A stretch of DNA of 64,000 nt, taken from contig NZ_JACBYP010000025.1 in assembly GCF_018982965.1 (NCBI RefSeq), positions 1 to 64,000 on the forward strand. The letters run 5' to 3'. The stretch comes from Streptomyces mayonensis. Lineage in GTDB: Bacteria; Actinomycetota; Actinomycetes; Streptomycetales; Streptomycetaceae. Of this stretch, positions 17,335-25,369 are shown in pieces (positions within the stretch are counted from its first letter, which is position 1; each line of letters opens with the position of its first letter). The notes below the pieces were generated by a model that was given only the letters and a program-made list of their open reading frames with translations, was not told the origin of the DNA and made no database searches. The translations under genes and the position numbers were made by a program.

Positions 17335-18048
17335 GAGTACTCCGTTGCTTCGTGGGACATTCGTGGGACCTTCGTAGGACCGAGGCCGGGTTTCCGGACG
17401 TCGGCGCGGCCGACGGCCGGTCGCCGTCGACCGGTTCGCGCGGGTGCTTGGGGTTGCTTTCCGGGACGTGTGAGTGCATCGGTGAACGGGGCCGCCGCCC
17501 CCGGTGCTTGCTCCGCGGTCGGCCCGTGTCACCCCCCGTCACCGGTCCGAGCGAAGATCATGGCACGGGCCCGCCGCTCTCTCGTGAGTGAATCGTGCAG
17601 GACCCATGAGTGCGCCGTGGCGAAGCGCGTGCGGGCGGTGTTCGGGGGTGGTCGTCCGGGGTTCGCGCGAGCACAGTGGGGGTGGCGGCTGGATGGGCCG
17701 TGCTCAAGGGGGTTCCGGGGGTGTGAAGTTGCAGATGAGTAACGGTGGGCGGGTGCTTGGGCAGGGGGGCGGGATGCCTTGAGGGGCTTATGTGCGGCTG
17801 ATACGGTGCCAAGGCTTGACACTCGCCTCACTGCTGGTTGTTCGCCCAGGTCGGGCGGGTGTGTCAGTGGATGTCCCGGGACGTCATCGGTCGGGTGAGT
17901 GCGGGGCACGTGTCCGGAATTGCGGCGAGTTCTGCGCGCTTGGGCACGTACTTGTCGTACTCGGGCAGTTCCTGTCCGAGTCGGGCATGTCAGAACTCGG
18001 AACTCGGAACATGGCAGACAATTTCTTGGGTGTACGGGGAGCGGTTGC
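17335..18048. other. Long intergenic region before the pilus operon
   Basis: No gene is convincing in these 714 bases. A TTGACA hexamer stands at 17816-17821, but no good -10 follows at 17-18 bases. Close to the pilus operon there is a run of short direct repeats (GAACTCG twice near 17993-18006) and imperfect inverted repeats around 17945-17990. A short frame ending MADNFLGVRGAVA stops in a GTGA overlap with the next gene and could be a leader peptide. Confidence 0.5.
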
Positions 18049-18765
18049 GTGAAGATCCAGGAGCGTACGGGGGCGGGCGCGGGACGTTCCGCGGCTCCGG
18101 CTCAGCCGCCGGTCGGTGACCGGCTTCCCAGTCCTCCTCGCGAGCGCAAACCCGCGCTGGCCGCGCTGGCGGTGCTGCTGATCCTCGTAGGTGCGCTGGG
18201 CGCCACCATGCTGGTGCTGCGGGCCGGTGACCGGGTCGAGGTCGTCAAGGTGACGTCGGAGATCCAGGCCGGCGAGTCCGTCGGCAACCATGTCACGTCC
18301 GTGATGGTGGCCGCCGACGACAGCATCAACTACATCGAGTGGTCGCAGCTCGGTGCGCTGAAGAAACTCAAGGCCAAGTCCACGATCTTCAAGGACACGG
18401 TCGTGATGGGGCAGATGTTCGCCGCCCAGGAGCAGCTCCCCGAGGGCAAGGCCTCCGTGGGCGTCGCCCTGAAGGAGGGGCAGTACCCGGCGGGCATCAA
18501 GTCGGGCGACATCGTCGCCGCCTACCGCGTCGGCTCCAGCGGTTCCGGGTCCAGTGGCTCCGCCGACAAGGACACGGGGTCCTCGGCATCCGGCGGCGCG
18601 ATCGTTCCCGACGCCCGTGTCAACGGCGTCGCGGACGACGGCGACTCGACCGTGAGCACCGGCAACAAGTCGGTCACGCTCCTGGTGGACGAGGCCGACG
18701 CGGCAGCCCTCGCCTCGGCGGCCGCCGCCGGCGAGGTCGCCATCGTGCGCGTTCCCGGCAACTAG
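18049..18765 (+). CDS. SAF-domain, CpaB/RcpC-like pilus assembly protein
   Basis: A 238-residue single-pass membrane protein from GTG 18049 (GGGGAG eight bases upstream). A basic tail precedes one membrane helix (ALAVLLILVGALGATMLVL). A SAF-type domain follows (EIQAGESVGNHVTSVMV, GQMFAAQEQLPEGKASVGV, YPAGIKSGDIVAAYRV). A Gly/Ser linker leads to a last strand pair (SVTLLVDEADAAALASAAAA). CpaB/RcpC proteins act at the envelope in Tad pilus assembly. It opens the pilus operon and is 18 bases before the MinD-like gene. Confidence 0.85.
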   Translation: MKIQERTGAGAGRSAAPAQPPVGDRLPSPPRERKPALAALAVLLILVGALGATMLVLRAGDRVEVVKVTSEIQAGESVGNHVTSVMVAADDSINYIEWSQLGALKKLKAKSTIFKDTVVMGQMFAAQEQLPEGKASVGVALKEGQYPAGIKSGDIVAAYRVGSSGSGSSGSADKDTGSSASGGAIVPDARVNGVADDGDSTVSTGNKSVTLLVDEADAAALASAAAAGEVAIVRVPGN

Positions 18766-18783
18766 AAGGCGACCGAAGAAGCC

Positions 18784-19731
18784 ATGGCCCTCATCGCTCT
18801 CGCCGCCGACAAGGGTTCCCCCGGCGTCACCACCGCGGCCGTCGCCCTCGCGGCGGTCTGGCCGCGCCGTGTCCTGCTGGCCGAGACCGACCCGGCAGGC
18901 GGCGACCTGGTCTACCGGTCCGCCGCCGCGCACGGCGGTCCGCTGAACCCGAACACCGGCATGCTGTCGATCGCCGCCACCGCACGCCGCGGCCTCGTAC
19001 CCGACCAGCTCTGGGACCACGTGCAGCCGCTCAGCGGCGGCCTGGAGGTGCTGGTCGGGCTCGGGATCTCCGAGCAGGCCGCCGGTCTCGCGGGGCTGTG
19101 GCCCACCCTGGGCCGGGCCTTCGCCTCCCTCGCCGACTCCCCGAACGCGCCCGCCGACGTCATAGCCGACTGCGGCCGCGTCAGCGGAGACACCCCGGCC
19201 ACCGAGCTGTTCCCGCACGCCGCGCTCGTCCTCCTGCTCTCCCGTACCGAGCCGGAGGCCATCGCCCGTGTACGCGACCGCGCCGCCGCGTTGTCCAACA
19301 AGCTGCACGGCGGTCCGAACGGCGCCGTGCGTCCCGGAGCGCCCGGCATGCCGCTGATCGGCGTCGTCCTGGTCGCCGACACGAACAACGCCGCCAAGCT
19401 CTCCGGCCAGGTCAACGACATGCTGGTGCACGCCCAGACCGGTGCCCGCGTGGTCGGCACGATCGCCGACGACCCGGCCGGCGCGGACCAGCTGGCCGGG
19501 CGCAGACGCGGCCGGCTGGAGAAGTCGCTGCTCGTCCGCTCCGCCCGCAAGGTCGCCTCCGACCTGTACCAGCAGTTCGGCGCCGCCTGGTCCGTACCCA
19601 ACACCGGGCACGCCGGTTCCAACGCCGGGCCTGTGGGGCACCAGGGGGCGACGGGCCACACAGGCCCCACCACCGGCTACACCGGCACCGGCACCGGCGG
19701 GCCCGGCGGGCACGCGGGGGCCGGTCGATGA
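18784..19731 (+). CDS. MinD/TadZ (CpaE)-like ATPase of the Tad pilus
   Basis: A 315-residue soluble protein of the ParA/MinD fold. The first strand and P-loop read MALIALAADKGSPGVTTAA, a changed form of the KGGxGKT loop in which the last Lys is Val. The next strand, LLAETDPAGGDLVY, matches the D-PxxGD switch. TadZ proteins place the Tad machine at a site in the cell and often have altered P-loops, so nucleotide binding may be retained without normal turnover. The C-terminus is a Gly/Thr/His-rich tail. Its stop overlaps the tadA ATG. Confidence 0.85.
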   Translation: MALIALAADKGSPGVTTAAVALAAVWPRRVLLAETDPAGGDLVYRSAAAHGGPLNPNTGMLSIAATARRGLVPDQLWDHVQPLSGGLEVLVGLGISEQAAGLAGLWPTLGRAFASLADSPNAPADVIADCGRVSGDTPATELFPHAALVLLLSRTEPEAIARVRDRAAALSNKLHGGPNGAVRPGAPGMPLIGVVLVADTNNAAKLSGQVNDMLVHAQTGARVVGTIADDPAGADQLAGRRRGRLEKSLLVRSARKVASDLYQQFGAAWSVPNTGHAGSNAGPVGHQGATGHTGPTTGYTGTGTGGPGGHAGAGR

Positions 19732-21035
19732 GTGCCGTCGACCACTCGCTGGTCAAGCGGTTCCGGCAGGACGCCGGTGACCGCATCTCCGAGCAGCGCC
19801 GCCAGGACCAGGTCGCCGGCGTCACGCCGATGTCCACCGAGGACGAACGGCACTACGCCCGCGCCGTCATCGCGCAGATACTGGAGGAGTACGCCCGCGC
19901 AGAGATCAACGCCGGGCGTACGCCGCTGGACGCGGAGACGGAGGAGGCGTACGCCGCCGCCGTGCACGCCGCGCTGTTCGGCGTCGGGCGGCTGCAGCCG
20001 CTCCTCGACGACCCCGAGGTCGAGAACATCGACATCAACGGCTGCGACCACGTCTTCGTCGGGTACGCCGACGGGCGCGAGGTGCGCGGTGAGCCGGTCG
20101 CCGAGACCGACGAGGAGCTCATCGAGCTGATCCAGATCCTCGGCGCCTACTCGGGCCTGTCCTCCCGGCCCTTCGACTCCGCCAACCCCCAGCTGGACCT
20201 CCGACTGCCGGACGGTTCGCGTCTGTCGGCCGTCATGGACGTCGCCCGGCGCCCGGCGCTCTCCATCCGCCGCGCCCGCCTGGGCAAGGTCTTCATCTCC
20301 GACCTGGTCGGCAACGGCACCCTCACGCCCGAGCTGGGCCACTTCCTGGCCTGCGCGGTCCGGGCCCGCAAGAACATCATGATCGCGGGCGCCACCAACG
20401 CCGGCAAGACGACGCTGCTGCGTGCCCTCGCCAACGAGATCCCCCCGAACGAACGGCTGATCACCGTCGAGCGGGCGCTGGAACTCGGGCTCGACACCTT
20501 CCCCGAACTCCACCCCAACGTCGTGGCGTTCGAGGAACGGCTGCCCAACTCCGAGGGGCAGGGCACCATCAGCATGGCGGAACTGGTCCGCCGGTCCCTC
20601 CGTATGAACCCCTCCCGCGTCATCGTGGGTGAGGTCCTCGGCGACGAGATCGTGACCATGCTGAACGCGATGTCGCAGGGCAACGACGGCTCGCTCTCCA
20701 CGATCCACGCCAACAGCTCGCACGAGGTCTTCAACCGCATCTCCACGTACGCCCTCCAGGCCACGGAGCGGCTGCCCATCGAGGCCAGCCAGATGCTGGT
20801 GGCCGGCGCCGTGAACTTCGTCGTCTTCGTGCAGCGGCGCAACAACTTCCAGAGCGGCGGCACCCTCCAGCGCATGGTCACCTCGGTCCGCGAGGTCAAC
20901 GGCGTCGACGGCAGGGTGCTGTCCAGCGAGGTCTTCGCCGAGACACCCGACGGCCAGGTCGTGCCGCACGCCCCCATCGCCTGCCTGGAGGAACTCATCG
21001 CCTACGGCTACCGGCCCAACGGAACCTGGGGGTGA
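19728..21035 (+). CDS. tadA: TadA/CpaF secretion ATPase
   Basis: A 435-residue PulE/VirB11-family ATPase that powers pilus extrusion. ATG 19728 overlaps the previous stop (ATGA) and gives the normal CpaF length. The N-terminal domain (DPEVENIDINGCDHVFV) is followed by Walker A GATNAGKTTLL (~220), an Asp/Glu box ITVERALELGLD, and Walker B RVIVGEVLGDE (~295). A His box follows in SLSTIHANSSHEV. All catalytic features are present. It works with TadB and TadC in the membrane; the three genes are coupled by four-base overlaps. Confidence 0.95.
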   Translation: MSAVDHSLVKRFRQDAGDRISEQRRQDQVAGVTPMSTEDERHYARAVIAQILEEYARAEINAGRTPLDAETEEAYAAAVHAALFGVGRLQPLLDDPEVENIDINGCDHVFVGYADGREVRGEPVAETDEELIELIQILGAYSGLSSRPFDSANPQLDLRLPDGSRLSAVMDVARRPALSIRRARLGKVFISDLVGNGTLTPELGHFLACAVRARKNIMIAGATNAGKTTLLRALANEIPPNERLITVERALELGLDTFPELHPNVVAFEERLPNSEGQGTISMAELVRRSLRMNPSRVIVGEVLGDEIVTMLNAMSQGNDGSLSTIHANSSHEVFNRISTYALQATERLPIEASQMLVAGAVNFVVFVQRRNNFQSGGTLQRMVTSVREVNGVDGRVLSSEVFAETPDGQVVPHAPIACLEELIAYGYRPNGTWG

Positions 21036-22135
21036 GGGACGTGACCACAGCCACCACGGATGCGACCGCGCACGCCACCGACGTGCCGCTCGCGGCGCTG
21101 GACTCGTTCGGCTCGCTCGGGTCGATGGGCGGCCTGTTCTCCTCCACGGTGCTGTACGCGCTCGGCTGCGGTGTCGCCGTCGGCGGCGGCCTCGCGCTGC
21201 TGCTGGTCGCCGTACGCGGGCTGCCGGCCAAGCCCGAGCACGAGAGGCGGCAGGCGAGCGAGCGCGTCAACGAGCTGATCCGCTGGGCGGGGCGGCGCGG
21301 ATCAGCCGCCGCCATCGTCGGGCTCGTCGTCCTGCTCCTCACCCGCTGGGCGGTGCTCGGCATCGCCGCCGGCATCCTCGTCTTCTTCTGGGACCGTCTC
21401 TTCGGCGGCGCCTCCGAGGAACGCGCCGCCATGAAGCGGGTGGAGGCCCTCGCCTCCTGGACGGAGTCACTGCGCGACACCATCGCGGGCGCGGTCGGCC
21501 TCGAGCAGGCCATCCCCGCCTCGGCCCGTGCCGCCGCCCCGGTGCTGCGCCCGCACCTGGACGCCCTGGTCGACCGGCTGCGCTCGCGCACCCCGCTGCC
21601 CGAGGCGCTCCAGCACCTCGCCGACGAGATCGACGACGCGTCCGCCGACATCATCGTCGCCGCGCTCATCCTCAACGCGCGCCTGCGCGGCCCCGGTCTG
21701 CGGCAGGTGCTCGGCGCGCTCGCCAAGTCGGCGCGCGAGGAGGTCGACATGCGCCAGCGCGTGATGGCGCAGCGCGCCTCGACGCGCCGGTCCGTGCAGA
21801 TCGTGGTGGCGGTGTCGGTGCTGTTCGTCCTCGGCCTGTCCATCTTCAACCGCGACTTCGTCGAGCCGTACGGCTCACCCGTCGGGCAGCTCGTACTGGC
21901 CTGCGTGTGCGGGCTGTTCGCGCTCGGCTTCTGGTGGCTGCGCAAGCTGTCGACCATCGAGACGCCGGAGCGCTTCCTGGTCCGGGACGGCACCGACGTC
22001 CAGTTCGTACGCCCGCGCACGCCGGGTCAGCCGGGACAGCCGGGTCAGCAGAGTCAGCCGGGTCAGCCCGTACAACGCCTGCCGCAACCGTCCCAGCAGC
22101 CGTCGGCGTCTGGGAACGAGGGGGTACGACGATGA
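21032..22135 (+). CDS. tadB: TadB-like pilus platform membrane protein
   Basis: A 367-residue type II secretion F-domain protein. GTG 21032 overlaps the tadA stop; GTG 21041 is a second choice. Membrane segments lie at STVLYALGCGVAVGGGLALL, AAIVGLVVLLLTRWAVLGIA, VQIVVAVSVLFVLGLSIF and VLACVCGLFALGFWWL. The F-domain is SLRDTIAGAVGLEQAIPASA to MRQRVMAQRAST. The C-terminus carries a Gly-Gln-Pro repeat (GQPGQPGQQSQPGQP) not needed for the fold. It forms the inner-membrane platform with TadC. Confidence 0.92.
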   Translation: MRDVTTATTDATAHATDVPLAALDSFGSLGSMGGLFSSTVLYALGCGVAVGGGLALLLVAVRGLPAKPEHERRQASERVNELIRWAGRRGSAAAIVGLVVLLLTRWAVLGIAAGILVFFWDRLFGGASEERAAMKRVEALASWTESLRDTIAGAVGLEQAIPASARAAAPVLRPHLDALVDRLRSRTPLPEALQHLADEIDDASADIIVAALILNARLRGPGLRQVLGALAKSAREEVDMRQRVMAQRASTRRSVQIVVAVSVLFVLGLSIFNRDFVEPYGSPVGQLVLACVCGLFALGFWWLRKLSTIETPERFLVRDGTDVQFVRPRTPGQPGQPGQQSQPGQPVQRLPQPSQQPSASGNEGVRR

Positions 22136-23052
22136 ACCTGACCATGCCGGTCCTGGTGGGCGCCGTCCTCGGCCTGGGCATCTACGCCCTGGTCCGCGCC
22201 CTGATGCCGAGCAGACGCAGCTCGATCCAGCAGGTCGCCCGCATCGACGCGATGCGGGCGCGCGGGGCGGCGTACGAGTCGTCCCGTGTCGCGCAGGACA
22301 CCGGCCGCCTCGGCTCACTGCGCGCCCAGGTCGGCGCGCGCGTCGCCGAGTTGTACCTGCAGCAGGGCTGGGAGCAGCGCTCGCTGCGCGCGGACCTGGC
22401 GGTCCTTGACCGCAGCTGGGAGAAGTTCCTGGCGACGAAGGCGCTGCTGGCCGTGGGCGGGTTGTTCTTCGGCCCGTTCCTGTTCGCGATCGTGTGGACG
22501 CTGGGCTTCGGCGACAGCCCGGTCATCCCGGTCTGGCTGGCCCTGCTCTGCGCCGCGCTGTTCTTCTTCCTGCCCGACCTGGAGGTACGCCGGGACGCCG
22601 CCGAGAAGCGCCGTGACCTGCGGCGCGTCATCGGGGCGTACCTGGACCTGGTGTCCATGAGCCTGGCCGGCGGCCGCGGTCTGCCGGAGGCGCTGATGGC
22701 GGCTGCGGAGGTGTCGGACGGCTGGGCGACCCACCGGATTCGCAACGCCCTCGCCGACGCGCGCATCACCGGTATCAGCCAGTGGCAGGCGCTCGGTCAG
22801 CTCGGCGAGGAACTGGGCGTGGAGGAACTCAAGGACCTCTCCGCCTCGCTCGCCCTGGTGGCGGACGACGGCGCCAAGGTCCGCGAGTCCCTCTCGTCCC
22901 GCGCCGAGACCATGCGCCACCGCGAACTGGCCGAGATCGAGGGCAGCGCCGGCGAGAAGTCGCAGTCGATGCTCGTGGCCCAGCTCCTGCTGTGCGCCGG
23001 GTTCCTGGTGTTCCTGATCTACCCGGCGGCGATGCGGGTGTTTCAGGTGTGA
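22132..23052 (+). CDS. tadC: TadC-like pilus platform membrane protein
   Basis: A 306-residue membrane protein from ATG 22132, which overlaps the tadB stop (ATGA). It has an N-terminal helix (MPVLVGAVLGLGIYALVRAL), a central hydrophobic pair (LLAVGGLFFGPFLFAIVWTL, PVWLALLCAALFFFLP), an F-domain (YLDLVSMSLAGGRGLPEAL, WQALGQLGEELGVEELKDL) and a last helix (LLLCAGFLVFLIYPAAM). It pairs with TadB. A 114-base gap with short repeats separates it from the pilin gene, so the pilin may have its own promoter or a processing site. Confidence 0.92.
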   Translation: MNLTMPVLVGAVLGLGIYALVRALMPSRRSSIQQVARIDAMRARGAAYESSRVAQDTGRLGSLRAQVGARVAELYLQQGWEQRSLRADLAVLDRSWEKFLATKALLAVGGLFFGPFLFAIVWTLGFGDSPVIPVWLALLCAALFFFLPDLEVRRDAAEKRRDLRRVIGAYLDLVSMSLAGGRGLPEALMAAAEVSDGWATHRIRNALADARITGISQWQALGQLGEELGVEELKDLSASLALVADDGAKVRESLSSRAETMRHRELAEIEGSAGEKSQSMLVAQLLLCAGFLVFLIYPAAMRVFQV

Positions 23053-23166
23053 CGCAGCTTCCCGCGCGTTCCGCGCTTCGCTTCATTCGGTCAGCAGATC
23101 CGAGATTCGGTTAGCAGATCCGGGCCGCTTCGCCCCCACAACCGACACGAGAGGACAGAACCCGCC

Positions 23167-23427
23167 ATGAACGGACGGAACTTCCGCACCGGCACCACGG
23201 GCATCGTGCCCGTCGACTTCCTGATCACCTTCCTGCGCGCCCGCGTGGACCGCGCCCGCTCCGGCGAACTGGACCGCGGCGCCTCCGCGGTCGAGTGGGT
23301 CATCATCTCCGCGGTCGTCGTCGCGATCGTCGGTGTCGTGGCCGCCATCATCAACGCCGCGCTCAGCGACGGCGCCAACAAGGTCGGCGACTGCATCAAG
23401 GGCGCGGACGCGGGCAAGACCTGCTGA
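23167..23427 (+). CDS. Flp/Tad-type pilin precursor
   Basis: An 86-residue protein, the size of Flp pilins. The N-terminal part is basic, then ELDRGASAVEWVIISAVVVA gives the Glu-containing start of a prepilin helix after a Gly/Ala region, the pattern that a prepilin peptidase cleaves. The mature tail is short (ALSDGANKVGDCIKGADAGK, ending TC) with two cysteines. It would be the major pilus subunit. The leader is longer than in proteobacterial Flp, as in other actinobacterial members. The peptidase is probably the gene at 42077-42868. Confidence 0.85.
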   Translation: MNGRNFRTGTTGIVPVDFLITFLRARVDRARSGELDRGASAVEWVIISAVVVAIVGVVAAIINAALSDGANKVGDCIKGADAGKTC

Positions 23428-23461
23428 CCAGCCGCTGTACGGGGCTGACGGGGACGAGGAC

Positions 23462-23965
23462 GTGACGGAACCGACGGGGACGAGGACGGGGATGCCGGCT
23501 GCTGTGCGCGGTGTCCTCGGACGGGTGCGCCGAAGAGTGGACGCGGCGCGGGAGGCCGCGGCCACCCGCGGCGACGACTCGGGCATGACCGCGATCGAGT
23601 TCGTGCTGCTCACCCCGGTGCTGTTCTTCATGATCTTCGCGACGGTGCAGTTCGGTCTGTACTTCTTCGCCGACCACGTGGCCCAGGCCGCGGCCCAGGC
23701 GGGCGCACGCAAGGCCCGCGCGACGGCCGACGCCCAGCCCGGCGGCTGGCGCGGCGAGGCCAACGACGTGGTCGACAGCTACATCCGGCAGCTCGGCCCG
23801 CAACTGGTCCTCTCCCCGGACGTGAAGACCCTGCAGCCGGAGCAGGACACGGTCGGCGTGGAGATCACGGCCCGCATCCCGACCGTCTTCCCCGGCCTGG
23901 ACCTGACGGTGCACGCCCAGTCGACGGGCCCGGTGGAGCGCTTCGTGCCGGAGGGGCAGAACTAG
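23462..23965 (+). CDS. TadE-like minor pilin (pseudopilin)
   Basis: A 167-residue protein; GTG 23462 or ATG 23492 could start it. After a basic region it has GMTAIEFVLLTPVLFFMIFA, the TadE signature with Glu near the start of the helix, then an outside domain (HVAQAAAQAGARKARATADA). TadE-like pseudopilins are processed like Flp and are needed for pilus function. Its TAG is directly followed by the next ATG. Confidence 0.88.
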   Translation: MTEPTGTRTGMPAAVRGVLGRVRRRVDAAREAAATRGDDSGMTAIEFVLLTPVLFFMIFATVQFGLYFFADHVAQAAAQAGARKARATADAQPGGWRGEANDVVDSYIRQLGPQLVLSPDVKTLQPEQDTVGVEITARIPTVFPGLDLTVHAQSTGPVERFVPEGQN

Positions 23966-24451
23966 ATGAACGCAGCCCCCGCGCACAGGCCCGCGCACAG
24001 GCCCGCGGACAGGAGCCGGCACCGCCCGGCGCCCGCGCACAGGAGCCGGCACCGCCCGGGTGACGACGACGGCCTGTCCACCGTCGAGGTGGTCATCCTG
24101 GCCCCCGTCATGATCCTCTTCATCCTCGTCCTGGTGGCCTTCGGCCAGCTGGTCGACGGCCGCGGCGCACTCGACGGCGCCGCCAGGGACGCGGCACGCG
24201 CGGGCTCCATCCAGAAGAACCACGGCACGGCGATCGCGGAGGCGAGGAAGGCCGCCGAGGCCGACCTGGCGGACGTCTGCTCCGGCCCGGTCTCGGTCGT
24301 CCAGAAGAGCGCCGGCTTCGAACCGGACACCCTCTTCACCGTCGAGGTGAGCTGCGAGATACGCGGCCTGGCCACCATCGGCCTCAACATCCCCACCACC
24401 CTGTCGGCGACCTTCAGTTCCCCGCTGGACCCGTACCGGAGGACGGCGTGA
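23966..24451 (+). CDS. Second TadE/TadF-like minor pilin with repeated N-terminus
   Basis: A 161-residue protein with LSTVEVVILAPVMILFILVL, a TadE-type helix, and an outside part with two cysteines (ADVCSGPV, EVSCEIRG). The N-terminus consists of His/Arg/Pro repeats made by a 30-bp tandem duplication. It starts right after the stop of the previous gene and its own stop overlaps the next GTG. It acts with TadE and the TadG-like protein in pilus assembly. Confidence 0.85.
   Translation: MNAAPAHRPAHRPADRSRHRPAPAHRSRHRPGDDDGLSTVEVVILAPVMILFILVLVAFGQLVDGRGALDGAARDAARAGSIQKNHGTAIAEARKAAEADLADVCSGPVSVVQKSAGFEPDTLFTVEVSCEIRGLATIGLNIPTTLSATFSSPLDPYRRTA
24001..24060 (+). repeat. 30-bp tandem duplication inside the minor pilin gene
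   Basis: 24001-24030 and 24031-24060 differ at two bases only; each encodes ten residues of the type (P)A-D/H-RSRHRP. Shorter 12-base units (CCCGCGCACAGG) precede them. The repeats keep the reading frame and lie before the membrane helix, so they change only the cytoplasmic leader. Confidence 0.85.
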
Positions 24452-24963
24452 GAACTCCCGTACCCGTCGCGAGAACGGCCGTGTCCGACGTGCGCACGCT
24501 CGTACCCGAGTGGCTCGCGCGCCCGCTCGCCCGCAGGCGCGCGCACCTGGACGACCGCGGTTCGGGCGCCGGCGCGGTCATCGTCTTCGCCCTGGTCTTC
24601 CTCTCCCTCTCGGCCTTCGTCATCGACGGCGGCATGTCCATCTCCAAGCGCGAACGCGCCGCCGACATCGCCGAGCAGGCCGCCCGCTACGCCGCCCAGG
24701 ACATCGACCGCGAGGCCCTCTACGACGACGTCGGCGGCCCCGCCCCCATCAACTACGGGAACTGCGACGCCCGGGTGAAGGCCTTCGCCGCCGAGATGGA
24801 CATGACCGGCGCCGACATCGCCGCGACCCACTGCGTCGCGGCCGACGCGGCCCAGGTGGAGGTCGAGGTCCAGCTCACGTACTCCCCGGTCTTCACCGGC
24901 ATGTTCTACGGCGGCGACGTGGTGGTCCACGGCCAGGCGGTGGCGGAGAACGAGGTGGGCTGA
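24448..24963 (+). CDS. TadG-like pilus-associated membrane protein
   Basis: A 171-residue protein from GTG 24448 (GTGA overlap). It has a basic leader, then GAGAVIVFALVFLSLSAFVI and DGGMSISKRERAADIAEQAA, the helix plus region typical of TadG-related 'putative Flp pilus-assembly' proteins. An outside domain with two cysteines follows (YGNCDAR, THCVAAD). It lacks the long vWA part of proteobacterial TadG. It is the last gene of the pilus operon; the next operon starts 82 bases later. Confidence 0.85.
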   Translation: MRTPVPVARTAVSDVRTLVPEWLARPLARRRAHLDDRGSGAGAVIVFALVFLSLSAFVIDGGMSISKRERAADIAEQAARYAAQDIDREALYDDVGGPAPINYGNCDARVKAFAAEMDMTGADIAATHCVAADAAQVEVEVQLTYSPVFTGMFYGGDVVVHGQAVAENEVG

Positions 24964-25045
24964 GCCCCGGGGACGGGCAGGGCGAGCGAGAGCAGGGAAG
25001 AGCGAGAGCAGGGAAGCAGGCAAGGGCCAGAAGGAGGACGCGGTC

Positions 25046-25369
25046 ATGGGGGACCAGGAAGCCGACATAGACCGGATCCGGGAGAGCGCGCGGGCGCTGA
25101 AACGCATCCGGGGCACCTTCGCGGAGCGGGCGAACCCGGCCGAGGGGTACGGCGTCGGCGAGATCGGGTCGCAGAAGATCCTCGACGCCTTCGACACGTT
25201 CGGCAGCAACTGGAAGATCCACCGCCGGCAGCTGACGGACGAGCTGGAGAAGCTGCACGGAATCACCAAGGCCGCGGCGGACTCGTACGACAAGATCGAC
25301 CACGAACTCGCCGAAGCGCTCAGACGCGCGGACGAGAAGGGCAAGTCCGGGAAGGGCGGCGGCAAGTGA
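25046..25369 (+). CDS. Esx-like protein Esx3 of the 25-kb T7SS-type operon
   Basis: A 107-residue helical protein (MGDQEADIDRIRESARALKR). The turn FGSNWKIHRRQLTDELEKL holds the Trp, as in Esx1 and Esx4, and the tail is Gly/Lys-rich (KGKSGKGGGK). The upstream AGAAGGAGG is a strong ribosome-binding site. Its stop overlaps the GTG of the effector gene, so both are made together. It opens a five-gene operon in which every junction is a four-base overlap. Likely piloting partner of the following effector. Confidence 0.87.
   Translation: MGDQEADIDRIRESARALKRIRGTFAERANPAEGYGVGEIGSQKILDAFDTFGSNWKIHRRQLTDELEKLHGITKAAADSYDKIDHELAEALRRADEKGKSGKGGGK

Noticed and set aside
17792-18052. Short frame ending in MADNFLGVRGAVA that overlaps the CpaB-like start
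   Set aside because: No ribosome-binding site and non-coding character in most of its length; kept only as a possible leader peptide in the intergenic note.
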